A DNA stretch of 64,000 nt from Lentibacillus sp. CBA3610 (GCF_013373365.1 NZ_CP035925.1:372001-436000), one strand, 5' to 3'. Positions 50,937 through 59,459 are shown, counted from the stretch's first letter. Numbers and translations: made by a program. The notes: generated from the sequence alone by a model not told the origin.

Positions 50937-51248
50937 ATGGAAGCAGCTCTCGAAGAAAATATCATGGGTGCACTTGAGAATGTTATCGACCCGGAGCTGG
51001 GTATTGACATTGTCAACCTTGGCCTTGTCTATGGCGCTGATCTCGATGATGAGGGCGTTTGTACAGTTACCATGACGCTGACAGCAATGGGTTGTCCTCT
51101 GGCAGGCCATATTGAACAAGACGTCAAGCGTGCACTTTCAGATATTCCTGAAGTTGAACAAGCAGATGTGAATATCGTCTGGGATCCACCATGGGATAAA
51201 GATAAAATGTCACGTTATGCCAAAATCGCACTTGGTATTCCTGATTAA
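50937..51248 (+). CDS. yitW: PaaD-like (DUF59/MIP18) iron-sulfur assembly protein
   Basis: 103 residues. DUF59 signatures are NVIDPELGIDIVNLGLVYGA, TMTLTAMGCPLAGHIEQDV with its single cysteine, and VWDPPWDKDKMSRYAKIAL. Such proteins (SufT/PaaD-like) help mature iron-sulfur proteins. ATG 50937 follows AAGGAGGG. A paralogue lies at 55816-56118. A terminator ends the unit. Confidence 0.9.
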   Translation: MEAALEENIMGALENVIDPELGIDIVNLGLVYGADLDDEGVCTVTMTLTAMGCPLAGHIEQDVKRALSDIPEVEQADVNIVWDPPWDKDKMSRYAKIALGIPD

Positions 51249-51258
51249 GTTTTGAGAT

Positions 51259-51294
51259 AAGGTTGATTCATCACAATGGATCGGCCTTTTTTTA
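51259..51294 (+). terminator. Terminator of yitW
   Basis: AAGGTTGATTCAT pairs with ATGGATCGGCCTT (with G-U pairs), followed by a T run. It argues against any start for mobB before 51294. Confidence 0.75.
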
Positions 51295-51359
51295 TAACGG
51301 CAGTGAATCAGAACGCAACAACTTCAGCGAAATCAGCCAATTGTAAAGATGGGGTTATC

Positions 51360-51866
51360 ATGCATATTTGTCAAATTACCGGTTATAAATCTTCAGGAAA
51401 AACAACGATCATGAATCAGCTGATCCGGTATTTTTCCGGCATAGGACTGAGAGTTGGCTCATTAAAACATCATGGTCACGGTGGTGAGCCGGATATGGCA
51501 GAAGGAACAGACAGCAGGCAGCACTTTGAATCCGGTTCAATGATCAGTGGTGTTGAGGGAGCCGGCGTGACACAGCTGATGCTGCAAATGCCTTTTGAGC
51601 TGGATGATTTAATTCAGATGTACAGTAAGTTCCCGCTTGATTTATTACTGATTGAAGGTTATAAAAAAGCGGATTATCGTAAAGTCGTCCTGATTAAAAA
51701 TGAAGCTGACCTGTCGCTTTTGCAGGAACTTTCCAATATAATAGCAATAGGCACTTGGGATATGAATTTGCTTGAAGACCGGGGATGCCCCGTATTTGAC
51801 ATGAGCAATCTGCAGGAAGACATATCAGCACTGGCTGAATATATAAGAAGGGGTTTTAATGGATAA
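51360..51866 (+). CDS. mobB: Molybdopterin-guanine dinucleotide biosynthesis protein B
   Basis: 168 residues. The P-loop is ICQITGYKSSGKTTIMNQLI. Later blocks are RVGSLKHHGHGGEPDMAEGT with DS-x-x-H, and LLLIEGYKKADYRKVVLI. MobB is a GTP-binding partner in making Mo-bisPGD, the cofactor of NarG. Its stop overlaps moaE. Local clustering with narGHJI genes 6 kb upstream fits the need for cofactor. Confidence 0.9.
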   Translation: MHICQITGYKSSGKTTIMNQLIRYFSGIGLRVGSLKHHGHGGEPDMAEGTDSRQHFESGSMISGVEGAGVTQLMLQMPFELDDLIQMYSKFPLDLLLIEGYKKADYRKVVLIKNEADLSLLQELSNIIAIGTWDMNLLEDRGCPVFDMSNLQEDISALAEYIRRGFNG

Positions 51867-52329
51867 AACATTTTGGATTACACAAGAGGCGATTAATCCG
51901 AACGAATGTATTGAAAAAGTCGTTCGCAATGAGGCAGGCGCTGTGAACACATTTATTGGAATTGTCCGTGAATTTACAAAAGGCAAACGAACATTGTTTC
52001 TCGAATATCAGGCTTATGTGCCAATGGCCGAAAAAAAACTGGCCCAAATCGGTGATGAGATTCAGGACAAGTGGGGCAATGCCGATGTCGCTATCGTACA
52101 CCGAATCGGGCGGCTCGATATTACGGATATAGCGGTTGTTATTGCTGTATCGACACCGCACCGGGCTGATGCGTTTGACGCAAGCCGCTACGCAATTGAA
52201 CGGATTAAAGAAATTGTACCGATTTGGAAAAAAGAACATTGGGAAGACGGAACGAAATGGATTGGGGATCAGAAAGAAAATACCTCTTATGATAAGAAAA
52301 TTCCTTCCGAGGAGGAGATGCGCAGGTGA
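51859..52329 (+). CDS. moaE: Molybdopterin synthase large subunit
   Basis: 156 residues. Family motifs are GAVNTFIGIVREFTKGKRTL, LEYQAYVPMAEKKL, VHRIGRLDITDIAVVIAVST and then IKEIVPIWKKEHWEDGTKWI with the catalytic lysines. It forms molybdopterin from precursor Z with MoaD. It overlaps mobB by eight bases and moaD by four. Confidence 0.94.
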   Translation: MDKTFWITQEAINPNECIEKVVRNEAGAVNTFIGIVREFTKGKRTLFLEYQAYVPMAEKKLAQIGDEIQDKWGNADVAIVHRIGRLDITDIAVVIAVSTPHRADAFDASRYAIERIKEIVPIWKKEHWEDGTKWIGDQKENTSYDKKIPSEEEMRR

Positions 52330-52559
52330 TTAACGTTTTGTTTTTTGCTGAACTGCAGGAAGCTGCCGGGAGCGAAACAATAAATGTGGAAGCAGATGGG
52401 TTATCATTGGGCGAACTCAAAACAAAACTGGTGTCGTCGTATGATCTGAACAGTCTGGACCACGCCATGATCGCAGTAAATGAAGAATATTCCAGGGAGG
52501 ATACGGTGTTAAATAATGGAGATACCGTAGCATTTATTCCGCCGGTCAGCGGTGGATGA
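52326..52559 (+). CDS. moaD: Molybdopterin synthase sulfur-carrier subunit
   Basis: 77 residues, ubiquitin-like, ending VAFIPPVSGG. The terminal GG is the site of thiocarboxylation. GTG start within the end of moaE. With moaE it forms molybdopterin synthase. Confidence 0.93.
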   Translation: MINVLFFAELQEAAGSETINVEADGLSLGELKTKLVSSYDLNSLDHAMIAVNEEYSREDTVLNNGDTVAFIPPVSGG

Positions 52560-52603
52560 GATACACCAGTTGTACCATCCCATAATGGATTTTAAAAAAA
52601 CAT

Positions 52604-52645
52604 TGAGCCGGAAGAAGAAATATTTTCTCTTCCGGCTCATTTAAC
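52604..52645 (+). terminator. Terminator of the mobB-moaE-moaD operon
   Basis: GAGCCGGAAGA pairs with TCTTCCGGCTC, followed by ATTTA. Confidence 0.8.
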
Positions 52646-52868
52646 TATTGACGCTTTGCCCTGAATTGGTGTAATATATTCATAATATTTTCATAAGGCC
52701 TTTATCACAGGTGAACGACAGCTGAATATCGTATGATTGTGGTCGGCAAACAATCAGGCAAGTCACTTGTATATATTTATGCTTTAGGTATTTAAAGCAT
52801 AAAAGATTTAAAGTGAAAAAGTAATACATAAGTTATTTTTAAATAATTAATAACGAGGGGGAAATGAG
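52646..52868. other. Leader region of the ABC transporter operon
   Basis: No gene. I looked for a T-box or riboswitch and saw no T-box AGGGTGGNACC-type element. It presumably holds the promoter. Confidence 0.4.
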
Positions 52869-53867
52869 ATGAAAAAATGGCTTCAATTCATTATAGGTGC
52901 AGCAGTTATAAGTTTATTGGCTGCTTGCGGGTCTGATGATGCCTCGTCGGAGGAAAACGGATCATCTGAAGGATCGGATTCATATCAGATAGGTGCTACA
53001 CAAATTGTGGAACACCCGTCATTGGATCAGGCATATGAAGGATTCCAGGCTGCATTGGAAGATCAGGGATTGGATGTGGAATACGATTTCCAAAGCGCAC
53101 AAAACGATCAAAATAATGTCAAACCGATTTCCGATAATTTTGTTGCTGATGGTGTTGACCTGATATTTGCCAACTCGACACCAAGCGCACTTGGGGCATT
53201 GCAGGCAACGAATGAAATTCCCATCCTTTTTACATCGGTAACCGATGCCTCAGGAGCGGGATTAGTAGAATCTATGGATGAGCCGGGTGAGAATATTACA
53301 GGTGTACTTGACCTGCATCCCGATGCCATTACCAAAATGGTGGAATTTATAGCTGATAACTTCCCGGGTGCTGTTGTAGGTACGGTCTACAATGCGGGTG
53401 AGCAAAACTCGGTTGCCCAAGTCGACTCCGTCAAGGAAGCTATGGAGGGTACAGACTTAAGTTTAGCAGAGCGGACGGTTGCTAATTCATCAGAAGTAAA
53501 TGATGCAGCCACGACATTAGTAGAGGAAGTGGATGTATTCTATATTATTACTGATAACACAGTTGTTTCCGCTTTAGATAGTGTTGTGGGTGTTGCAAAT
53601 GAACAGGATATTCCGTTAATGGTCGGTGAGCCTGATTCTTTGGAAGGTGGAGGCTTTGCCACTTACGGAATTGATTATCACACCATTGGTTATCGTACGG
53701 GTGAAATGGCTGCAGAAATATTAACAGGAGAGAAAACAACAAACGATATCCCGGTGGAGTATCCGCCAGAGATTCAATTGTTTATTAATAAGCAGGCTGG
53801 TGAAGAACAAGGGATTGAATGGAATGATACCTGGGATGAGGAAGCGGAATTGGTTGAAACGGAATAG
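52869..53867 (+). CDS. ABC transporter substrate-binding lipoprotein (TrpX-like)
   Basis: 332 residues. Signal peptide with lipobox LLAACGS (cysteine about 20) and an acidic linker. The body is a peptide/aromatic-type binding fold of the DUF534/ABC_sub_bind family: IVEHPSLDQAYEGFQAALED, LIFANSTPSALGALQATNEI, PILFTSVTDASGAGLV, DHTIGYRTG-like GIDYHTIGYRTGEMAAEIL. Gram-positive members transport tryptophan or related compounds. The first gene of a three-gene operon. GAGGGGG precedes the ATG. Confidence 0.88.
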   Translation: MKKWLQFIIGAAVISLLAACGSDDASSEENGSSEGSDSYQIGATQIVEHPSLDQAYEGFQAALEDQGLDVEYDFQSAQNDQNNVKPISDNFVADGVDLIFANSTPSALGALQATNEIPILFTSVTDASGAGLVESMDEPGENITGVLDLHPDAITKMVEFIADNFPGAVVGTVYNAGEQNSVAQVDSVKEAMEGTDLSLAERTVANSSEVNDAATTLVEEVDVFYIITDNTVVSALDSVVGVANEQDIPLMVGEPDSLEGGGFATYGIDYHTIGYRTGEMAAEILTGEKTTNDIPVEYPPEIQLFINKQAGEEQGIEWNDTWDEEAELVETE

Positions 53868-53932
53868 AAAAGTGACAATTCATAAGCCGAGCGGAGCGGC
53901 ATTTCCAGCCGTCTTGTCATAAGGAGGCAACC

Positions 53933-54919
53933 ATGGTTATATCATTATTTGGAGCTATTGAATCAGGACTAATCTATGCCATTATGGCCCTTGGTGTTTA
54001 TTTGTCTTTTCGTATCCTGGATTTTCCGGATTTAACAGTTGATGGGAGCTTCGTTACCGGGGCCGCAGTAGCAGCGTTGTTAATTGTAAATGGGGTGTCT
54101 CCTGTCATAGCATCGATTATGGCTGCAGTTGCTGGTTTCATAGCGGGATGTTTAACAGGCATCCTGCATACGAAAGGAAAAATTAATGCCTTATTATCAG
54201 GGATTATTATGATGACAGCTCTTTATTCAATTAATTTGCGGATATTGGGGCAGCCCACTTTATCCATGCTAAACGAAACAACGTTGTTTCAACAGTTGGA
54301 ATCCTTATGGGCAGCAACAGGTATCGACGCCTTTTTCAATGACATATTAACAGCAATGGGTTTGGACCAGACGCCCTCAACATGGGTTATTGTTCTCGCT
54401 ATGATAGTTGTTACCCTCATAATCAAAATTTTGACCGACTATTACTTGAAAACAGAAGTTGGTCTGGCACTGAGAGCGACCGGTAATAACAAAAAAATGA
54501 TCCGCAGTCTTTCAGCAAATACGGATTACCTGATTATCAGCGGTATTGGCATATCAAATGCCTTTGTGGCTTTTTCAGGCGGATTGGTTGCTCAGCATGG
54601 CGGATTCGCCGATGTGAACATGGGTATCGGAATGATTATTATCGGCCTGGCCTCTGTTATTATCGGGGAATCAATATTTGGCGTCAAAACAATTGCGAGA
54701 GCAACGTTGGCTGTTATTGGCGGTGCCATTGTTTACCGAATTTTTGTAACGATGGCGCTACGTGCTGATTTTTTGGAGACAGGCGATATGAAACTGATTA
54801 CAGCATTGCTTGTCGTAGCAGCACTGATCACGCCAAAAATAGTTCAAGCGCGTCATGAGAAGAAAAGGCGCATGAAAAAACAGACTGAATTACTGCAGCA
54901 GAAAGCGAGCGAGGTGTAA
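53933..54919 (+). CDS. ABC transporter permease (TrpY-like)
   Basis: 328 residues, eight or nine helices, of the branched-chain amino-acid/ribose permease superfamily. GLIYAIMALGVYLSFRILDF, PDLTVDGSFVTGAAVAA and EVGLALRATGNNKKMIRSL (the ATPase contact loop) are characteristic of the TrpY-like group. It lies 65 bases after the binding protein and 3 bases before the ATPase gene. AAGGAGG precedes the ATG. Substrate inferred only from the family. Confidence 0.88.
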   Translation: MVISLFGAIESGLIYAIMALGVYLSFRILDFPDLTVDGSFVTGAAVAALLIVNGVSPVIASIMAAVAGFIAGCLTGILHTKGKINALLSGIIMMTALYSINLRILGQPTLSMLNETTLFQQLESLWAATGIDAFFNDILTAMGLDQTPSTWVIVLAMIVVTLIIKILTDYYLKTEVGLALRATGNNKKMIRSLSANTDYLIISGIGISNAFVAFSGGLVAQHGGFADVNMGIGMIIIGLASVIIGESIFGVKTIARATLAVIGGAIVYRIFVTMALRADFLETGDMKLITALLVVAALITPKIVQARHEKKRRMKKQTELLQQKASEV

Positions 54920-54922
54920 GAA

Positions 54923-55717
54923 ATGCTTCAGTTACAGGACATATCCATTACCTTTAATGAAAATACACCGGATGAAAAACGGGCATTGCGCTCGATTGAT
55001 CTTGAGTTGCATAAGGGTGAGTTTGTGACGGTTATCGGAAGTAATGGTGCGGGCAAATCCACGCTGATGAATGCTGTATCCGGAAATCTCATTCCGGATG
55101 TCGGTAGTATCGCTGTGAATGACAGAGAAGTCGTCAATCTTCCGGAATATAAACGATCGCATTTTATCGGTCGTGTATTTCAGGACCCTATGGCTGGAAC
55201 GGCGCCGGCCATGACGATAGAAGAAAATTTAGCAATGGCTTATGCGAGGAATAAAAAAAGGAAGCTCAAACCGGGTGTAACGAAGAAACGGAAAAAATTA
55301 TTTAAAGCGTACTTAGCCACACTTAATTTAGGGCTGGAAAATCGTTTGACGGCAAAGGTTGGTCTACTTTCCGGTGGTGAACGTCAGGCCCTTTCCTTGC
55401 TTATGGCGACTTTCACAGAACCGGATATTTTGCTTCTGGACGAACATACAGCTGCACTGGATCCATCAAGAGCTGAGTTGATTATTGATATTACACATGA
55501 TGTCATGGGTAAATTTGGACTGACAACACTTATGGTGACACACAATATGCAGCAGGCACTGGACCTGGGTGACAGGTTGCTTATGATGGATAAAGGGGAA
55601 ATTATTTTAGATTTAGCCCAAGATGAAAAACAGAAGCTCACGATTGAGGATTTAATGCAGGAATTCCAGAAGAAACGAGGAAGTGATTTTGAAAGTGACC
55701 GGGCGATATTGGGCTGA
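54923..55717 (+). CDS. ABC transporter ATP-binding protein (TrpZ-like)
   Basis: 264 residues. Walker A is GSNGAGKSTLMN, the signature motif is LLSGGERQALSL, Walker B is DILLLDEHTAALDP, and the switch histidine is in MVTHNMQQA. It powers the preceding permease. AGGTG lies before the ATG. A terminator follows at 55769. Confidence 0.93.
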   Translation: MLQLQDISITFNENTPDEKRALRSIDLELHKGEFVTVIGSNGAGKSTLMNAVSGNLIPDVGSIAVNDREVVNLPEYKRSHFIGRVFQDPMAGTAPAMTIEENLAMAYARNKKRKLKPGVTKKRKKLFKAYLATLNLGLENRLTAKVGLLSGGERQALSLLMATFTEPDILLLDEHTAALDPSRAELIIDITHDVMGKFGLTTLMVTHNMQQALDLGDRLLMMDKGEIILDLAQDEKQKLTIEDLMQEFQKKRGSDFESDRAILG

Positions 55718-55768
55718 ATTGCAGGGATGTCCTTGTTAGGTCTCTATAGCACGCGACCAAAATAAAAG

Positions 55769-55804
55769 GGTGATACAAATCAATTTCGTATCACTCTATT
55801 TATT
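55769..55804. terminator. Terminator between convergent genes
   Basis: AGGGTGATAC pairs with GTATCACTCT. It can serve both the ABC operon and the minus-strand PaaD-like gene. Confidence 0.75.
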
Positions 55805-55815
55805 GATTGCCAGGA

Positions 55816-56118
55816 TCAGCCAAATCCAAGTCGCTCCTTGGCACGGTCACTAATTTTGTCCGGCGTCCATGCCGGCTCCCATACCAAATCGATTTCAATA
55901 TGACCGACACCTTCTATCTGATTGACGCGATGTCTTACACCGTTCATAATACTGTCGTGCATTGGACACCCGGGAGTTGTGAGGGTCATGACAATTTTTA
56001 CGTTATCTTCAGCATCAACGGCGATACCGTAAACGAGCCCCAAATCCATAATATTAATTCCGAGTTCAGGGTCGATAACTTCAAATAAGGCCGCACCGAT
56101 TTTTTTCTCAAGTAACAT
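55816..56118 (-). CDS. PaaD-like (DUF59/MIP18) protein, second copy
   Basis: 100 residues: EVIDPELGINIMDLGLVYGI, MTLTTPGCPMHDSIMNGV with the single conserved cysteine, and DLVWEPAWTPDKISDRAKER. It is a paralogue of the yitW product at 50937. It is the last gene after the heme-copper-like protein and DUF2249 pair on the same strand, so it probably helps iron-sulfur or nitrogen-oxide-related maturation there. GGAG lies before the ATG. Confidence 0.88.
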   Translation of the reverse strand: MLLEKKIGAALFEVIDPELGINIMDLGLVYGIAVDAEDNVKIVMTLTTPGCPMHDSIMNGVRHRVNQIEGVGHIEIDLVWEPAWTPDKISDRAKERLGFG

Positions 56119-56160
56119 AGCTGCCAGCTCCTTTCTGTGAAATATTCTTCGCCCTCATAT

Positions 56161-56205
56161 CATTCAGTGAAGAAAAGCACTCCACTGAATGAAGTTTCAC
56201 TTTAC
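56161..56205 (+). repeat. 45-bp palindromic element, copy 2
   Basis: CATTCAGTGAAG...CTCCACTGAATG stem, then AAGTTTCACTTTA. It overlaps the stop codon of the minus-strand gene at 56197. See copy 1 at 29739. Confidence 0.75.
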
Positions 56206-57453
56206 CAAAACCCGAATAATTGACAATGTGTATAATAATGATGTGAATGCAAGCAGGCCCTGGAAAATAAATACCATCACGTTGATATAGAGCAGTCCGC
56301 TTATCGTCAGGCCGGCTACACTGATCATAAAGAGTGTGAATAAGATGACACTATTTTTTTCATTGATCATGTCTTTTAGTGTTGGCACGTTTTCTTTACC
56401 GATTTTATTTGAGTATTTATGTGTCCACCACAGAAATGGGACAATTTTATAAAGGTAGCCAAGGATACTGAATATAATCCAGGCCATTGTATATAAAAAG
56501 ATGAGCCAGCCCCAGACAGACATTTCTTGAATGCCAAAAATACTAAACACGAAAGCAAGCACATGTACACCAAGGCCGTTCAGGATGGCAACAAGTGAGA
56601 AAGAAAAAGGTTTATCGAGCTTTTTTTTCAATCGCTTGGCAAGAATTTCCCGTATATCAAGTACAAAAAAGAAGAATCCGGCCATCAGCACAAACCAGCC
56701 GATGGTTTCGAGCAATGCAATATCTGTCCAAAATGAACCAATCAACATGATCAAACCTGCCATATAAGTTATGAACGAAGGCTTTGCCCATTTCATTGAA
56801 TACCCGTGGGATAGGCTGAACATGGGTACAAGCTTATAGGAAAAGCCAAAAATCAAAAGTGTGAACCAGCCGGAAACACCAAGTGCAATATGGGATGAAA
56901 GAATTGTTCCATGGCTGCTGATTCCGCCTTCAGCGAGGTTCCATGCGAGCAAAAAACCGGCCGCAATTGTCAGAAAGAGACATGTTATCGCTCCAAGGAT
57001 AAAGCTTGTCATCATATTTTTGTTTTCCTGTTTGGAAATCGTGATGACCATTTGAATAATGAACATGATGATTCCAATAATGGCTATAATGCCGCCATAT
57101 AATGCCTCGTTAGGTGCGATTCCCAGCATTATGGAAAAAAGCGTGACGCCAATAGCAGTGATAATAAACTGGATATAGCCGAATGTCTGGTTCCAGATCG
57201 GTGTCAATAAGGCAACTGGTACAAGCTGATACATCGCACCCATTGCAATCATGGCTGCGTAGCCCAGGACCAGAAAGTGGGCGCCCATCCAAATATCCGG
57301 GATCCGGAACTGCCCCGTAGCCAGAATATCATTGTGTATAAAAAGGACAATTTGAGATATGACAAAGGCTGCAAGGGCATACAGAATAAACGCCAGTGGC
57401 AGCTTAATGTTTGTGTTTGATTGCATGCTTCCGCCAGAGGCCATATTAATCAC
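56197..57453 (-). CDS. Heme-copper-oxidase-like / NnrS-type 12-helix membrane protein
   Basis: About 415 residues with roughly 12 helices. Histidines appear at helix ends in the pattern of heme-copper oxidase subunit I relatives: WMGAHFLVLGYAAMIAMGA, ILSSHIALGVSGWF, SLSHGYSMKWAK and WWTHKYSNK. It is shorter than a true oxidase, and I see no CuB HH pair, so oxygen or NO reduction is not shown. The start is ambiguous: GTG 57453, ATG 57444 or ATG 57426. It overlaps the upstream DUF2249 gene by eight bases. Neighbours suggest a nitrogen-oxide role. Confidence 0.72.
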   Translation of the reverse strand: MINMASGGSMQSNTNIKLPLAFILYALAAFVISQIVLFIHNDILATGQFRIPDIWMGAHFLVLGYAAMIAMGAMYQLVPVALLTPIWNQTFGYIQFIITAIGVTLFSIMLGIAPNEALYGGIIAIIGIIMFIIQMVITISKQENKNMMTSFILGAITCLFLTIAAGFLLAWNLAEGGISSHGTILSSHIALGVSGWFTLLIFGFSYKLVPMFSLSHGYSMKWAKPSFITYMAGLIMLIGSFWTDIALLETIGWFVLMAGFFFFVLDIREILAKRLKKKLDKPFSFSLVAILNGLGVHVLAFVFSIFGIQEMSVWGWLIFLYTMAWIIFSILGYLYKIVPFLWWTHKYSNKIGKENVPTLKDMINEKNSVILFTLFMISVAGLTISGLLYINVMVFIFQGLLAFTSLLYTLSIIRVLVK

Positions 57454-57661
57454 CAGATTTCGTTATCGTTATTTTGAAGCTGCCATCCTCCTGAGCTTCT
57501 GTTTCATGAGCATACCCGCGATCATCGAGTTCTTCATATAAAAACAGCGGACGGCGGTCATTAATGATGGCCAGTGATTCACCATTTTTCAGTTTATCCA
57601 GTGCTTTCAGAGTGCGCATCATCGGCTGTGGCGGTTCAAGCCCGCGATTATCAATCGTCAT
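57446..57661 (-). CDS. DUF2249 protein (SirA/TusA-like), gene 2 of the operon
   Basis: 71 residues: RGLEPPQPMMRTLKALDKLK, NGESLAIINDRRPLFLYEEL and YAHETEAQEDGSFKITI match DUF2249, a small TusA-like fold without the cysteine. The start overlaps the preceding DUF2249 gene by four bases. DUF2249 proteins often occur with hemerythrin and nitrogen-oxide genes, but have no settled function. Confidence 0.82.
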   Translation of the reverse strand: MTIDNRGLEPPQPMMRTLKALDKLKNGESLAIINDRRPLFLYEELDDRGYAHETEAQEDGSFKITITKSGD

Positions 57662-57909
57662 TCTTCATCACCTTCTTTCTTGGTGTACGTTACTTTCCAA
57701 TGCTTTTTCGCAATCTTTTCGGTTTCATATACAAAGCCGCGTCGTTTCAGTATTTTATGCAATGGAAGGGGGTTAAACGGCGCATGCAGGATAAAAGCTT
57801 CTCCGTCATTTAAGCTTTTAACTGTCCCCATGATTTTGTCAAACGGTTCTTTTTTCATGGCCAAATCCTCACGAACGTCAAGCTCCACAATATTCTCTTG
57901 CTTCTGCAT
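57658..57909 (-). CDS. DUF2249 protein, first gene of the operon
   Basis: 83 residues: ELDVREDLAMKKEPFDKIMG, SLNDGEAFILHAPFNPLPLH, RRGFVYETEKIAKKHWKV. The NPLPLHKIL motif is typical of DUF2249. GAGGTG precedes the ATG. A Crp/Fnr-type site lies 63 bases upstream with a TATCAT -10 box. It starts a four-gene minus-strand operon: DUF2249, DUF2249, heme-copper-like protein, PaaD-like protein. Confidence 0.82.
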   Translation of the reverse strand: MQKQENIVELDVREDLAMKKEPFDKIMGTVKSLNDGEAFILHAPFNPLPLHKILKRRGFVYETEKIAKKHWKVTYTKKEGDEE

Positions 57910-57944
57910 AACATCACCTCGTCTATATTCTGAAGTCTACCTAT

Positions 57945-57987
57945 ATGATAATGATTTTCAATTAGGAAAGAAGTGATGTGTGTCACA
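57945..57987 (-). promoter_or_regulatory. Crp/Fnr-type promoter of the DUF2249 operon
   Basis: The site AGTGATGTGTGTCACA (57972-57987) fits TGTGA-N6-TCACA with one mismatch. On the minus strand TATCAT lies at 57950-57945. The predicted start near 57938 puts the site centre at about -41.5, the class II position. Confidence 0.7.
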
Positions 57988-58046
57988 TTTTTAATGTCTT
58001 AACACTTTTGTCATGGTGGAGATGAAGGATTGCTTTAGCTTAGTGA

Positions 58047-58165
58047 AAATCAGAAGAAGCGCAGGAATATCGTCAGAAGAGCAAGAGTATCAGCAGAAGA
58101 ATGGAGATATCGTCAGAAGAGCAGGAGTATCAACAGAAGTGAAGAAATATCAGCAGAAGAAGCCA
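58047..58165. repeat. 20-bp purine-rich tandem repeats, locus 3
   Basis: Units such as AATATCGTCAGAAGAGCAAG, AGTATCAGCAGAAGAATGGA and GATATCGTCAGAAGAGCAGG in about six degenerate copies. Same family as at 35636 and 45125. Confidence 0.8.
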
Positions 58166-58296
58166 GATAATATAGGAAAAGCGAAATTCGGGAAACCTTT
58201 CAGGAACGTTTTTCCCTATTGGGGTTTTACGCCAGTTGCATGCGGATAACGAAAGGGCCGTTAATCAAAAAAGACCACCCAGGCGGATGATCTTTC

Positions 58297-58989
58297 TTAA
58301 AACAGTTCGTCCTCCAATGCATCGATATCTAAAATAATAGCACCGGAATTGTCGGTTGCAATAAGGCTTTGTTTTTTCAGCTGGGTCAGTGTGCGGCTGA
58401 CGGTTTCCCGGCTGGATCCGATCATGTTGGCAAGCTCACGGTTGGTGAATTGGGTTGTGAGTTTGATCATGCCGCTGCTTGTTTCTTTTCCATATCCTTT
58501 GGAAAGGCGTAATAACAACATAATAATTTGTTCATATGTGTTATGCAGAATTTTTTCTTCCAGACGTGCTTGTAAATCAACAATAATATCACCGAGCACA
58601 CGAAACAATTTTATACTAATTTCCGGGTGGTTAATCAGGTAATTTTCAAATGATTCAATTGGAATATAAATTAAAATCGCATCTTCCAGGATTTCAGCAT
58701 GTGCGGGGTAATTGTCCTGCCTGAAAAAGCCCTGATGCGGAAACATGTCTCCCGGCTGAAGGACATTTACAATCTGTTCTTTTCCATGGAAGTCGGTTTT
58801 ATAGATTTTAACTTTTCCCTGGTGAATAAAGTAGACATTAGTCAGTGGATCAGCTTGCATGAATATATGTGTGCCGTGCCGATACATACGGTGCTTAGCC
58901 AGGTCGATTATCGGCTCAATCTCATGGTCGGTCAGATCTTTAAACAATGGAACTCTTTGAAGCAGTTCCTGTATAGTACCTGTATTCAT
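58297..58989 (-). CDS. Crp/Fnr-family regulator without cysteines
   Basis: 230 residues: an N-terminal cNMP-like sensor barrel (about 15-130, with VYFIHQGKVKIYKTDFHGKE), a dimer helix (about 130-155) and a C-terminal winged helix: FTNRELANMIGSSRETVSRT with the recognition helix SSRETVSRTL. The R-E-x-x-x-R arrangement suits TGTGA-type half-sites. The protein has no cysteine at all, so it cannot hold an FNR-type iron-sulfur cluster by cysteine ligands. Sensing by haem, NO or an unknown ligand is possible. It is the likely regulator of the nearby Crp/Fnr sites. Confidence 0.9.
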   Translation of the reverse strand: MNTGTIQELLQRVPLFKDLTDHEIEPIIDLAKHRMYRHGTHIFMQADPLTNVYFIHQGKVKIYKTDFHGKEQIVNVLQPGDMFPHQGFFRQDNYPAHAEILEDAILIYIPIESFENYLINHPEISIKLFRVLGDIIVDLQARLEEKILHNTYEQIIMLLLRLSKGYGKETSSGMIKLTTQFTNRELANMIGSSRETVSRTLTQLKKQSLIATDNSGAIILDIDALEDELF

Positions 58990-59105
58990 TGCGGTTACTC
59001 CTTTCGCAGGGAATTAGCGGATAATCATCATATTACCCCATTCTATTTAACCTTATCATATAATAAACGTCCTGATGACTGCAATTTGGTGAACTTTTGT
59101 GAGTG

Positions 59106-59121
59106 TGTGATGAATATCATA
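59106..59121 (+). promoter_or_regulatory. Possible Crp/Fnr-type site before the third DUF2249 gene
   Basis: TGTGATGAATATCATA keeps TGTGA and four of five bases of TCACA. A weak CATCAT at 59143-59148 has the same spacing as at the other sites. Less convincing than the others. Confidence 0.4.
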
Positions 59122-59219
59122 TGCAGAGGGTGCCCCTTGTCACATCATCATGGCTGATCACTGCTTATGATAAAGGTGCGAGAAGAAAGAATAATGATTC
59201 CATTTGGAGGGATTTAGGA

Positions 59220-59459
59220 ATGAATGATACACAATTTGCTGCCAAAATACATGCACCTGAAATCGATCCGCGCAACAGGCATCCGAAAATCTTTGAAGTG
59301 TTCGATGGCTTGAATTCAGGAGAGTTTATGGAACTTTCCAATGATCATGATCCAAAACCGCTGCATTATCAATTTATGATTGAACGTGAAGACACGTTTT
59401 CATGGGAATATTTAGAGCAAGGACCATCCATGTGGCGTGTAGCAATTGGGAAAAAATAA
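59220..59459 (+). CDS. DUF2249 protein, third copy
   Basis: 79 residues: IHAPEIDPRNRHPKIFEVFD, GLNSGEFMELSNDHDPKPLH and SWEYLEQGPSMWRVAIGKK. PKPLHYQF replaces the PLPLHKIL of the copy at 57658. ATG 59220 has GGAGGG before it; the longer frame from 59103 has no ribosome site. It stands alone between the regulator and the radical SAM gene. Confidence 0.82.
   Translation: MNDTQFAAKIHAPEIDPRNRHPKIFEVFDGLNSGEFMELSNDHDPKPLHYQFMIEREDTFSWEYLEQGPSMWRVAIGKK

Noticed and set aside
51276-51359. Longer mobB start at 51276
   Set aside because: A terminator hairpin at 51259-51294 covers it, and the conserved P-loop region starts right after ATG 51360.
52646-52868. T-box or other riboswitch before the TrpX-like operon
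   Set aside because: No T-box consensus, specifier-loop signature or other familiar riboswitch core is visible in the leader.
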